A DNA stretch of 64,000 bases from UBA9676 sp036522155 (GTDB lineage: Bacteria; Actinomycetota; Actinomycetes; Streptosporangiales; Streptosporangiaceae): positions 1-64,000 of the forward strand of contig DATDGI010000227.1 in NCBI GenBank assembly GCA_036522155.1, in the 5' to 3' direction. Positions 44,744 to 54,042 of this stretch are shown here, one piece after another. The notes beneath the pieces are model-generated. The model was not told where the DNA came from, did no database searches, and saw only the letters and a program-made list of their open reading frames with translations. Each line of letters starts with the position of its first letter. Within the stretch, counting starts at the first letter, position 1. The position numbers were made by a program, and so were the translations under genes.

Positions 44744-47166
44744 CCCAGATCAACGACGCCGCCGCGGTGGCGCCGGTGACCGACGGTGTCGCCGTCACCA
44801 TCGACGGCTTCGAGATCACCGTCCCAAGGGGAACGCTGGTGATCCGCGCCGCCGAGCTGCTCGGGCTGCAGATCCCCCGGTTCTGCGACCACCCGCTGCT
44901 GGCCCCGGCGGGCGCCTGCCGGCAGTGCCTGGTGGAAGTGGAAGGCCAGGTCAAACCGCTCGCCTCGTGCACCACCACCTGCACCGAGGGCATGACCGTG
45001 CGCACCCAGCTCACCTCCGCCGTGGCCGAGAAGGCGCAGCGGGGGGTGATGGAACTGCTGCTCATCAACCACCCGCTCGACTGCCCCATGTGCGACAAGG
45101 GCGGCGAGTGCCCGCTGCAGAACCAGGCCATGTCGGCCGGCCAGGGCGACACCAGGTTCACCGACGGCAAGCGCACGTTCGCCAAGCCGGTGGCCATCTC
45201 CAGCCAGGTGCTGCTGGACCGGGAGCGCTGCATCTCCTGCACCCGCTGCACCCGGTTCTCCGAGCAGATCGCCGGCGACCCCTTCATCGACTTCTTCGAG
45301 CGCGGCCCTGACCAGTACATCGGCACCGCCGACGGCATGCCGTTCAACTCCTACTTCTCCGGCAACACGGTCCAGATCTGCCCGGTGGGGGCGCTGACCG
45401 GCACCGCCTACCGGTTCCGCAGCCGGCCGTTCGACCTCCGGTCCACGCCCAGCGTGTGCGAGCACTGCGCGGCCGGCTGCCGGCAGCGCACCGACTCCCG
45501 GCGGGGCGAGGTCACCCGCCGCCTGGCCGGCAACGACCCGCGGGTCAACGAGGAGTGGAACTGCGACAAGGGGCGCTGGGCGTTCACCTACACCACCGAG
45601 CCGGACCGGCTGGCCACACCTTTGCTGCGTAACGCCGGCGGGGTGCTGGAACCGGTGTCCTGGCCCGAGGCGCTCGCCGCCGCGGCCGCGGGGCTGGCCC
45701 GGGCGCGCGGCCGGGCCGGGGTGCTCACCGGGGGCCGGCTCACCCTGGAAGACGCCTACGCCTACGCCAAGTTCGCCCGGATCGCGCTGGACAGCAACGA
45801 CATCGACCTGCGGGCCCGGCCGCACTCGGCCGAGGAGGCCCAGTTCCTGGCCGCGCAGGTGGCCGGGCGGGACGTGACGGTCAGCTACGCCGACCTGGAG
45901 CGGGCGCCGGCGGTGCTGCTGGCCGGGTTCGAGCCCGAGGACGAGTGCCCGATCGTCTTCCTGCGGCTGCGCAAGGCGGCCCGGGAGGCCGGGGTCGCGG
46001 TCTACTCTCTCGCCCCGTTCGCCAGCCGCGGGCTGGCCAAGATGAGCGGCACGCTGCTGCCCACCGTCCCGGGCACCGAAGCCGCCGCGCTCATCAGGCT
46101 GGCCGCCGGGAAGCGGCTCAGCGAGGCCGAGCAGGCGGCGTCGCAGGCGCTGGCCGGCGACGGCGCGGTCATCCTGGCCGGCGAGCGGCTGGCCGAAGTG
46201 CCCGGCGCGCTATCCGCGGTGACCGCGCTGGCCGCGGCGACCGGCGCCCGGCTGGCCTGGGTGCCCCGGCGCGCCGGCGAGCGGGGTGCGATTGAAGCGG
46301 GCGCACTGCCGGGCCTGCTGCCGCTGGGCCGGCCGGTGGCCGATCCGCAGGCCCGGGCCGAGGTGGCCCGGGTGTGGGGCGTCGGCTCGCTGCCCGCCGG
46401 ACCGGGCCGGGACGGCAGCCAGATCCTCGCCGCCGCCGCGGCCGGCGACCTTGAGGCCCTGCTCATCGCCGGCCTCGACCCCGGTGACCTGCCCGGCGAG
46501 CAGGCCGCGCTGGACGCGCTGGCGGCCACCCCGTTCGTGGTCAGCCTGGAAATCCGGGCCAGCGCGATCACCGACCGGGCCGACGTGGTGCTGCCGGTGG
46601 CGGCGGTGACCGAGAAGCCCGGCACGTTCGTGAACTGGGAAGGCCGGCCGGGCACGTTCGGCGCCGTGTTCGACGTGCCGGGCGTGGAATCGGACCTGCA
46701 GGTGCTGGGCCGGATCGCGGACGAGATGGACGTGCACCTGGGGCTGCCGGACGCCGCGGCCGCCCGGCGGGAACTGGTCCGCCTCGGCCCGTGGCAGGGA
46801 GCGGAGGCCAGGCCGCCAGCCGCGCACACCGAACCGGCTCCCGACCCCGGGCCCGGCCAGGCGGTGCTGGCCAGCTGGCACGAGCTGCTTGACACCGGCC
46901 GGATGAGCGACGGCGAGCCGTTCCTGGCGGGCACGGCCCGGCCGGTGGTGGCCAGGATGTCGGCGGCCACGGCCGCCGAGGCGGGCGCGGCCGACGGCCG
47001 CCCGGTCACGGTGTCCACCGGGCAGGGCGAGATCACCGTGGATGTCAAGGTCACCGCCATGCCCGACCGGGTGGTCTGGCTGCCCACCCACGCCCGGGAC
47101 TGCGAGATCCGCCGCCAGCTCGGCGCCGGCCACGGCACGCTGGTGACCCTGAGGAGTCCGCAATGA
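44740..47166 (+). CDS. nuoG: NADH-quinone oxidoreductase subunit G
   Basis: An 808-residue multi-cluster subunit. The ferredoxin-like N-terminus has the 2Fe-2S ligands around RFCDHPLLAPAGACRQC, then NHPLDCPMCDKGGECPLQ and RCISCTRCTRF for the 4Fe-4S centres. SVCEHCAAGC with NEEWNCDKGRWAF supplies the extra N7 cluster site kept in many bacteria. The remainder is a molybdopterin-oxidoreductase-like fold without cofactor motifs, its C-terminus reading VVWLPTHARDCEI. Overlaps with nuoF and nuoH are 4 nt each. Confidence 0.96.
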
Positions 47167-48614
47167 GCAACCTGGCCGCTGCCGTGCGCATGATGCCCGC
47201 CGCCCGCGCCGCGCTGGCCGGACACGCCGCCGCCAGCGCGCCGCCGCCGCCCGACCCCACGCTGGCCAGCTTCATCGGCCAGCCCTGGTGGATGATCGTC
47301 CTCAAGGTCGTGGTGCTGTTCGCCTTCCTGATGCTGGTGACCCTGTTCATGATTTGGGCCGAGCGCCGGGTCATCGGCCGGATGCAGCAGCGGCCCGGCC
47401 CGAACCGGGCCGGGCCCTTCGGCCTGCTCCAGTCCCTGATGGACGGCATCAAGCTGCCGCTGAAGGAAGACATCGTCCCCCGGGGCGTGGACAAATTCCT
47501 GTTCTGGGCGGCGCCCGCGATCGCGGCCATCCCGGCCTTCATCAGCTTCGCGATCATCCCGTTCGGGCCGGAAGTCTCCATCTTCGGGGTCCGCACCCCG
47601 CTCCAGGTCGCCGACCTGCCGGTCGGCGTGCTGCTCGTGCTGGCCATGAGCTCGATGGGGGTCTACGGGATCGTGCTGGCCGGCTGGTCATCCTCCTCGC
47701 CCTACTCGCTGCTCGGCGGGCTGCGCTCGTCCGCGCAGGTGATCAGCTACGAGATCGCGATGGCGCTGTCCTTCGTGGCGGTGTTCCTCTACGCGGGGTC
47801 GCTGTCCACCACCGCGATCGTCACCGCCCAGGCGCACGGCGCGCCGTTCCGCCTGTTCGGGGTCACGCTGCACTACCCGTCGTGGTTCGCGGTGCTGCTG
47901 CTGCCGTCGTTCCTGGTCTACCTGATCACCATGGTGGGCGAGACCAACCGGCTGCCGTTCGACCTGCCCGAGGGCGAAGGCGAGCTGGTCGGCGGCTTCC
48001 ACACCGAGTACTCCTCGCTCAAGTTCGCCCTGTTCTACCTGGCCGAGTACATCAACATGACCACGGTCGCCGGGCTGGCCACCACGCTGTTCCTGGGTGG
48101 CTGGCGGGCGCCGTGGCCGATCTCGATCTGGCCCGACGCGAACACCGGGTGGTGGCCGGTGCTGTGGTTCCTCGGCAAGGTCGGAATCCTGCTGTTCTGC
48201 TTCATCTGGCTGCGCGGGACGCTGCCCCGGATCCGGTACGACCAGCTGATGACGCTCGGCTGGAAGGTGCTCATCCCGGTCTCGCTCGCCTGGATCCTGA
48301 TGATCGCCACCATCCGGGTGTGGCGCCAGCACGGCGGCAGCGTCCCGGTGTACATCGTCGGCGGCTGCATCCTCGCGGTGCTGCTGCTGCTCGGCTGGTC
48401 GGCGGACGTATCGGCGGAACGCCGCCGCCGGGCCGCGGCCGAGCCGGCCGAGGAGCAGGCCGCGGCCGGCCCGGCGGGCGGCCACCCGGCCGGCGCCGGC
48501 TTCCCGGTCCCCCCGCTGGACCTGCCCCACTACCACGGAGTCGGCGTGGTGATCCCCGCCGGGGAGCCGGGCGCCAGCTCCGCCGGCTCCGTCAAGGAGG
48601 TCACCGGTGCCTGA
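47163..48614 (+). CDS. nuoH: NADH-quinone oxidoreductase subunit H
   Basis: A 483-residue membrane subunit with about eight helices that forms the quinone chamber entrance. Conserved parts are WAERRVIGRMQQRPGPNRAG, SLMDGIKLPLKEDI, AQVISYEIAMALSF and ETNRLPFDLPEGEGELVGGF. The last 90 residues are Ala/Gly-rich and cytoplasmic. The stop lies 8 nt inside nuoI, whose perfect AAGGAGGT ribosome site is therefore within nuoH. Confidence 0.96.
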   Translation: MSNLAAAVRMMPAARAALAGHAAASAPPPPDPTLASFIGQPWWMIVLKVVVLFAFLMLVTLFMIWAERRVIGRMQQRPGPNRAGPFGLLQSLMDGIKLPLKEDIVPRGVDKFLFWAAPAIAAIPAFISFAIIPFGPEVSIFGVRTPLQVADLPVGVLLVLAMSSMGVYGIVLAGWSSSSPYSLLGGLRSSAQVISYEIAMALSFVAVFLYAGSLSTTAIVTAQAHGAPFRLFGVTLHYPSWFAVLLLPSFLVYLITMVGETNRLPFDLPEGEGELVGGFHTEYSSLKFALFYLAEYINMTTVAGLATTLFLGGWRAPWPISIWPDANTGWWPVLWFLGKVGILLFCFIWLRGTLPRIRYDQLMTLGWKVLIPVSLAWILMIATIRVWRQHGGSVPVYIVGGCILAVLLLLGWSADVSAERRRRAAAEPAEEQAAAGPAGGHPAGAGFPVPPLDLPHYHGVGVVIPAGEPGASSAGSVKEVTGA

Positions 48615-49254
48615 GTTCCTCGGCCCCGTCAAGGGCTTCGGGGTCACCTTCCGGCAGATGTTCAAGAAGGTGGATACCGTTCAGTATCCAGAGGAGAAGC
48701 GGCCGACCGCGCCGCGCTACCACGGCCGTCACCAGCTCAACCGGTGGCCGGATGGGCTGGAGAAATGCATCGGCTGTGAGCTGTGCGCCTGGGCCTGCCC
48801 GGCTGACGCCATCTACGTGGAGGGCGCGGACAACACCGAGCAGGAGCGCTACTCGCCCGGTGAGCGGTATGGCTCCGTCTACCAGATCAACTACCTGCGC
48901 TGCATCTTGTGCGGGCTGTGCGTGGAAGCGTGCCCGACCAGGGCGCTGACCATGACCAACGACTACGAGATTGCGGACACCAGCCGGGAGAACCTGATCT
49001 GGACCAAGGAGCAGCTGCTCGCGCCGCTGGAGCCGGACATGACGGCGCCACCGCACCCGATGCTGCTGGGGGAGACCGAACGCGACTATTACGGGCTTGG
49101 GGCGGCCGGTGTGGCCACGCCGACGCACCCGGCCAGCGATGCGGACACCACCGAGGGCTACGCGGGCGAGCCGCAGGAGGTGGCGGACTGGACGCCAGGG
49201 GCCGGGACCGCGGACGGCGGGCCGGGCGCGGAGCAGGCGGGTGAGCCGGGATGA
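48607..49254 (+). CDS. nuoI: NADH-quinone oxidoreductase subunit I
   Basis: A 215-residue ferredoxin-type subunit with clusters N6a and N6b, in CIGCELCAWACPADAIY and CILCGLCVEACPTRALT. The first 40 residues (FRQMFKK, YPEEKRP) form the membrane-proximal amphipathic part. The last 50 residues are an acidic, Gly-rich extension. A GTG start with AAGGAGGT upstream overlaps nuoH by 8 nt. Confidence 0.97.
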   Translation: MPEFLGPVKGFGVTFRQMFKKVDTVQYPEEKRPTAPRYHGRHQLNRWPDGLEKCIGCELCAWACPADAIYVEGADNTEQERYSPGERYGSVYQINYLRCILCGLCVEACPTRALTMTNDYEIADTSRENLIWTKEQLLAPLEPDMTAPPHPMLLGETERDYYGLGAAGVATPTHPASDADTTEGYAGEPQEVADWTPGAGTADGGPGAEQAGEPG

Positions 49255-50057
49255 CCGGTCAGCTGCTGGCCGCCAGTCACGTCCAGGCGGACACCACGTC
49301 GGTGCTGTTCTGGGTGCTGGCGATCGTCTCGGTGGCGGCCGCGATTGGCATGATCATGGCCCGGCGGGCGGTGCACTGCGCGGTGCTGCTGGCCGTGGTG
49401 ATGCTCTGCCTGGCCGTCCTGTACGCGACCGCGGGCGCGCCGTTCCTGGCGTTCGTCCAGATCATCGTCTACACCGGCGCCGTGCTCATGCTGTTCCTGT
49501 TCGTCCTCATGATCGTCGGGGTGACGGCGATCGACGCGACCAGGGAGACCATCCCCGGCCAGCGGCTGTGGGCCGGGCTGGCCGCGATCGCGCTGCTGGT
49601 GCTGCTGATCCTGATCGTCGGCCATGCCGCGATCGGCCCGGCCAGCCCGGCCGGCGGCAACTACGGGGCGTTCAACGTGCAGCGGGTGGCCACCCTGATC
49701 TTCACCCGCTACTTCTACCCGTTCGAAGTCACCAGCGCGCTGCTGATCACCGCCGCGCTGGGGGCCATGGTGCTGGCCCACCGGGAACGGACCAGCCCCA
49801 AGCCGACCCAGCGGGACCTGTCCCAGCAGCGGATGGCGGGCCCGCACCCGGCGCCCCTGCCCGGGCCGGGCACCTACGCCCGGCACAACGCGGTGGACTT
49901 CCCAGCCCTGCTGCCCGACGGCAGCCCGGCCGAGCTGTCGGTCAGCCCGGTGCTGGCCCGGCGCGGCGGCGGCCAGCCGGTGCCAGGCGGCGGCCAGGCA
50001 GGCCTGCCGCCCGGTGAACCAGCGGAGGCCGACGGGAAGGGGGATGACAGGCCATGA
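49251..50057 (+). CDS. nuoJ: NADH-quinone oxidoreductase subunit J
   Basis: A 268-residue membrane subunit with five helices in the first 180 residues. ARRAVHCAVLLAVVMLCLA and FVQIIVYTGAVLMLFLFVLM are the conserved helices, the latter holding the pi-bulge region of transmembrane helix 3. The C-terminal 85 residues are a Pro/Gly-rich cytoplasmic tail. It overlaps nuoI and nuoK by 4 nt each. Confidence 0.95.
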   Translation: MTGQLLAASHVQADTTSVLFWVLAIVSVAAAIGMIMARRAVHCAVLLAVVMLCLAVLYATAGAPFLAFVQIIVYTGAVLMLFLFVLMIVGVTAIDATRETIPGQRLWAGLAAIALLVLLILIVGHAAIGPASPAGGNYGAFNVQRVATLIFTRYFYPFEVTSALLITAALGAMVLAHRERTSPKPTQRDLSQQRMAGPHPAPLPGPGTYARHNAVDFPALLPDGSPAELSVSPVLARRGGGQPVPGGGQAGLPPGEPAEADGKGDDRP

Positions 50058-50353
50058 GCCCGGGAAACTTCGTCGCGCTCGCCGCGATCCTGTTCGTGAT
50101 CGGCGCGGTCGGGGTGCTGGTGCGCCGGAACGCGATCGTCATCTTCATGTGCATCGAGCTCATGCTGAACGCGGTCAACCTGGCGTTCGTGGGGTTCGCC
50201 CGGCTGCACGGCACGGTGGACGGGCAGGTGATCGCGTTCTTCGTGATGGTGGTCGCGGCCGCTGAGGTGGTCGTGGGGCTGGCGATCCTGATGACGATCT
50301 TCCGTACCCGCAGGTCCGCGTCGGTCGACGACGCGAACCTGCTGAAGTATTGA
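50054..50353 (+). CDS. nuoK: NADH-quinone oxidoreductase subunit K
   Basis: A 99-residue subunit with three membrane helices. The two conserved Glu residues of the proton path are in MCIELMLNAVNLAF and MVVAAAEVVVGLAILM. The length is the usual one for NuoK. It ends 52 bp before nuoL, the longest gap in the operon, which holds the second hairpin repeat. Confidence 0.96.
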   Translation: MSPGNFVALAAILFVIGAVGVLVRRNAIVIFMCIELMLNAVNLAFVGFARLHGTVDGQVIAFFVMVVAAAEVVVGLAILMTIFRTRRSASVDDANLLKY

Positions 50354-50361
50354 CTCCGGCT

Positions 50362-50388
50362 GGCTCCGGGGAGTCCTTCCCCCGGGCC
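50362..50388. repeat. Hairpin repeat copy 2 in the nuo operon
   Basis: A 27-bp element with CCGGGG/CCCCGG stem located between nuoK and nuoL; 23 of 27 positions match the copy at 41327-41353. Confidence 0.55.
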
Positions 50389-50405
50389 GACACAGAGGAG
50401 CTGCT

Positions 50406-52346
50406 GTGACAGGCAAGCTTGCTGCCCTGCACGCGGTGGTGCCGGGCACGGCCGTCCTGCCGGCCGTGGGGGTCCAGCGTGCGGCGTGGCTGCTGCTGGC
50501 CTTCCCGCTGGCCGGCGCGGCCGTGCTGCTGCTCGGCGGGCGGCGGGCCAACCGGTGGGGCCACCTGGTCGGTGTCGCCATGCCGCTGGCCGCGTTCGCC
50601 TACGGGGTGATCGCCTTCGTGGCCATGCTCGGCTACCCGGGCAGCCAGCGTGTCCGGGAACTCACGGTGTTCACCTGGATCCACGTGGCGCGGTTCAACG
50701 TGCCGGTGGGGCTGCGGCTCGACCAGCTGTCCATCTGCTTCGTCCTGCTGATCACCGGGGTCGGCTCGCTGATCCACATCTTTGCCGTCGGCTACATGTC
50801 GCACGATCCCGAGCGGCGCCGCTTCTTCGGGTACATGAACCTGTTCGTGGCCTCGATGCTGCTGCTCGTGCTGGCCGACAACTACCTGGCGCTGTACGCC
50901 GGGTGGGAGGGTGTCGGCCTGACCTCCTACCTGCTGATCGGCTTCTGGCAGTACAAACCGGCCGCGGCGGTCGCGGCCAAGAAGGCGTTCATCGCCAACC
51001 GGGTCGGTGACGCCGGCCTCTCGCTGGCGATCATGCTGATGTTCGCCGAGTTCGGCTCGGTGTCCTTCACCGGTGTGTTCGGCCAGATCGGCCACGCCAG
51101 CCATGGCGTTGCCACCGCGATCGGCCTGCTGCTGCTGCTGGGTGCCTGCGGCAAGTCGGCCCAGCTTCCGTTGCAGTCCTGGCTGCTGGACGCGATGGAG
51201 GGCCCCACCCCGGTCTCCGCCCTCATCCACGCGGCCACCATGGTCACCGCCGGGGTCTACCTGATCGTCCGGTCCGGCCCGATCTTCGACTTCTCGCCGA
51301 CCGCCCGGCTGGTGGTCACCATCGTGGGCGCGGCGACGCTGCTGTTCGGCGCGATCATCAGCTGTGCCAAGGACGACATCAAGAAGGCCCTGGCCGGCTC
51401 GACGATGAGCCAGATCGGCTACATGTTCCTGGCCGCCGGGCTCGGGCCGCCCGGGTACCCGTTCGCGATCGCGCTGCTGCTCGCGCACGGATTCTTCAAG
51501 GCCGGCCTGTTCCTCGGCGCGGGCTCCATCAAGCACGAGATGAACGACGAGGTGGACATGCGCCGCTTCGGCGGGCTGCGCTCGGTCATGCCGGTCACCT
51601 TCGTCACGTTCGGGGTCTGTTACCTGGCGATCATCGGCATCCCGCCGTTCTCCGGCTTCTTCGCCAAGGACACGGTCATCGACGCCGCGTTCAGCAAGGG
51701 GGGCACATCCGGCTGGATCCTCGGGATGGCGGCGCTGATCGGGGCCGGCCTCACCGCGTTCTACATGACCCGGCTGATGTTCATGACGTTCGCCGGGGAA
51801 CGCCGGTGGCATCCCGACGCCCACCCGCACGAAGTGCCGCCGGTCATGACCTCACCGATGGTCCTGCTCGCGATCGGGGCATTTGCCTTCGGGGCGTACG
51901 AGATTCTCGGCGACCGGCTCGCCCATTTCCTGGGCCCGGTGACCGGCTACATCCCGGCCGAGCCGCCGGTGTTCAGCGCGGCCGGGATCACGGCGCTAGG
52001 GCTGGCGGTCGTGGGGGTCGCGGGCGCGTGGGCGCTGTACGGGCGCCGCCCGGTACCCGTCACAGCCCCGGCCGCCCGGTTCCCGGTCACCGCCGCCCGC
52101 CGGGACCTGTACGGCGACGCGGTCAACGAGTCGCTGCTGATGCGGCCCGGCCAGTGGCTGACCCGGCTGTCGGTGTACTTCGACAACCGGGGCGTTGACG
52201 GCCTGGTCAATACCGTCGCCGCCACCGTCGGCGGCACCTCCGGACGGGTGCGCCGGATCCAGACCGGCTTCGTCCGCACCTATGCCCTGTCCATGTTCAT
52301 CGGTGCGGTGCTGCTGGTGGGCGCGCTGCTGCTGGTCCGGATCTGA
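50406..52346 (+). CDS. nuoL: NADH-quinone oxidoreductase subunit L
   Basis: A 646-residue antiporter-like proton channel with about 16 helices. It has the conserved NYLALYAGWEGVGLTSYLLI (TM5 Glu), FIANRVGDAGL, PLQSWLLDAMEGPTPVSALI, HAATMVTAGVYL and KDDIKKALAGSTMSQIGYM. The C-terminal lateral helix region follows residue 560. The GTG start has GAGGAG 5 nt upstream after the intergenic hairpin. Confidence 0.96.
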   Translation: MTGKLAALHAVVPGTAVLPAVGVQRAAWLLLAFPLAGAAVLLLGGRRANRWGHLVGVAMPLAAFAYGVIAFVAMLGYPGSQRVRELTVFTWIHVARFNVPVGLRLDQLSICFVLLITGVGSLIHIFAVGYMSHDPERRRFFGYMNLFVASMLLLVLADNYLALYAGWEGVGLTSYLLIGFWQYKPAAAVAAKKAFIANRVGDAGLSLAIMLMFAEFGSVSFTGVFGQIGHASHGVATAIGLLLLLGACGKSAQLPLQSWLLDAMEGPTPVSALIHAATMVTAGVYLIVRSGPIFDFSPTARLVVTIVGAATLLFGAIISCAKDDIKKALAGSTMSQIGYMFLAAGLGPPGYPFAIALLLAHGFFKAGLFLGAGSIKHEMNDEVDMRRFGGLRSVMPVTFVTFGVCYLAIIGIPPFSGFFAKDTVIDAAFSKGGTSGWILGMAALIGAGLTAFYMTRLMFMTFAGERRWHPDAHPHEVPPVMTSPMVLLAIGAFAFGAYEILGDRLAHFLGPVTGYIPAEPPVFSAAGITALGLAVVGVAGAWALYGRRPVPVTAPAARFPVTAARRDLYGDAVNESLLMRPGQWLTRLSVYFDNRGVDGLVNTVAATVGGTSGRVRRIQTGFVRTYALSMFIGAVLLVGALLLVRI

Positions 52347-52362
52347 GGGAGGCGGAATCGCG

Positions 52363-54042
52363 ATGAGCACGTTTCCCTGGCTGACCGTCACGATGGCGAT
52401 CCCGGCCGCGGGCGCACTGGCGCTGGCGGTCATGCCCGGCGCCGCCGCGGGTGCCAGCGAGGCCGACAACCACGCCCGCAACGTCATCGTCAAGCGGGCG
52501 GCGCTGGGGGTGTCGCTGCTCACGCTGGCGGTGACGATCGGGATGATCGTCAGCTTCACGCCGGGCGGGCCCGCCTTCCAGTTCACCCAGACCTACCAGT
52601 GGATACCGCAGTTCGGCATCCACTACGCGGTCGGGGTGGACGGCATTGGGCTGGTGCTGATCGGCATGACCGCGGTGCTGATGCCGGTGGTCGTGCTGGC
52701 CTCGTGGAACGACGCCGATCCGCCCCCCGTCACCGCCGATGATGGCGGCCCGGCCGGCGCGGCCCCCGCCCCCGCCCGGCCCCGGCACAGCGTCAAGACC
52801 TACTTCGTCTGGATGCTGCTGCTCGAGGCGATGGTGATCGGGATTTTCGCGGCTACCGACGTCTTCCTTTTCTATGTGCTGTTCGAGGCCATGCTGATCC
52901 CGATGTATTTCATGATCGGCAGTTACGGTGTCGGGCAGCGCCAGTACGCGGCGGTGAAGTTCCTGCTCTACAGCCTGCTGGGCGGCCTGCTCATGCTGGC
53001 CGCGGTGATCGCGCTGTACGTGTACTCCACTCAGGGCGGGCGCCAGGGCACGTTCCTGTTCAGCCAGCTGATCCACCTCGCGCTCAGCCCGGACGCCCAG
53101 CGGTGGCTGTTCCTCGGGTTCTTCATCGCCTTCGCGATCAAGGCGCCGCTGTGGCCGTTCCACACCTGGCTGCCCGACGCGGCGACGTCGGCCCAGCCCG
53201 GCGCGGCCGTGCTGCTGGTCGGTGTGCTCGACAAGGTCGGGACGTTCGGCATGATCCGGTACTGCCTGGAACTGTTCCCGTCGGCGGCCCGCTATTTCAC
53301 TCCGGTGGTGCTGGTGATGGCGGTGGTCGGGATCCTGTACGGGGCGATCGTGGCCATCGGCCAGCGGGACATGAAGCGGCTGATCGCCTATACCTCGATC
53401 TCCCACTTCGGCCTGATCGCGCTCGGCATCTTCGTGCTGACCAGCCAGGGCCAGTCGGGCGCGACGCTCTACATGGTCAACCACGGCTTCGCCACCGGCG
53501 CGCTGTTCCTGATCGCCGGGTTCCTGATCGTGCGGCGGCGCTCCCACCTCATCTCCGACTACGGCGGGGTGCAGAAGGTGGCACCGCTGCTGGCCGGGCT
53601 GTTCCTGGTGGCGGGCCTGGCTGGCCTGTCGCTGCCGGGCCTGTCCACGTTCGTCAGCGAGTTCCTGGTGCTGGTCGGCACGTTCACCAAGTACAAGGCG
53701 GCCGCGGTGGCGGCCACCATCGCGGTCATCCTGTCGGCCATCTACATCCTGTGGATGTACCAGCGCACCATGACCGGGCCGGTCCGGGACGAGGTCGCCC
53801 ATTTCAGTGACCTCAAGGCCAGGGAGCTGTGGGCGGTCGGGCCGCTGATCGCGCTGATCATCGTGTTCGGCGTCTACCCGCAGCCGCTGCTGAACATCAT
53901 CAACCCGGCCGTCCACCGGACGCTGGTGCAGGTGCATGCGACCGACCCGGTGCCACCCCATCCCAGCTCCGAGCTGGCCATCCATACCGGCAAGAATGCG
54001 AGCGGCAAGGTGATCGTGATCAAGAAGGTGGTGGCCCCATGA
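52363..54042 (+). CDS. nuoM: NADH-quinone oxidoreductase subunit M
   Basis: A 559-residue antiporter-like proton channel. VDGIGLVLIGMTAVLMPVVV, FYVLFEAMLIPMYFMIGSYG (TM5 Glu), FAIKAPLWPFHTWLPDA and GQRDMKRLIAYTSISHFGLI are the conserved blocks. An insertion of about 30 Ala/Pro/Asp-rich residues (after ASWNDADPP) lies in the second loop. GAGGGAGG precedes the ATG. The stop overlaps nuoN (ATGA). Confidence 0.96.
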   Translation: MSTFPWLTVTMAIPAAGALALAVMPGAAAGASEADNHARNVIVKRAALGVSLLTLAVTIGMIVSFTPGGPAFQFTQTYQWIPQFGIHYAVGVDGIGLVLIGMTAVLMPVVVLASWNDADPPPVTADDGGPAGAAPAPARPRHSVKTYFVWMLLLEAMVIGIFAATDVFLFYVLFEAMLIPMYFMIGSYGVGQRQYAAVKFLLYSLLGGLLMLAAVIALYVYSTQGGRQGTFLFSQLIHLALSPDAQRWLFLGFFIAFAIKAPLWPFHTWLPDAATSAQPGAAVLLVGVLDKVGTFGMIRYCLELFPSAARYFTPVVLVMAVVGILYGAIVAIGQRDMKRLIAYTSISHFGLIALGIFVLTSQGQSGATLYMVNHGFATGALFLIAGFLIVRRRSHLISDYGGVQKVAPLLAGLFLVAGLAGLSLPGLSTFVSEFLVLVGTFTKYKAAAVAATIAVILSAIYILWMYQRTMTGPVRDEVAHFSDLKARELWAVGPLIALIIVFGVYPQPLLNIINPAVHRTLVQVHATDPVPPHPSSELAIHTGKNASGKVIVIKKVVAP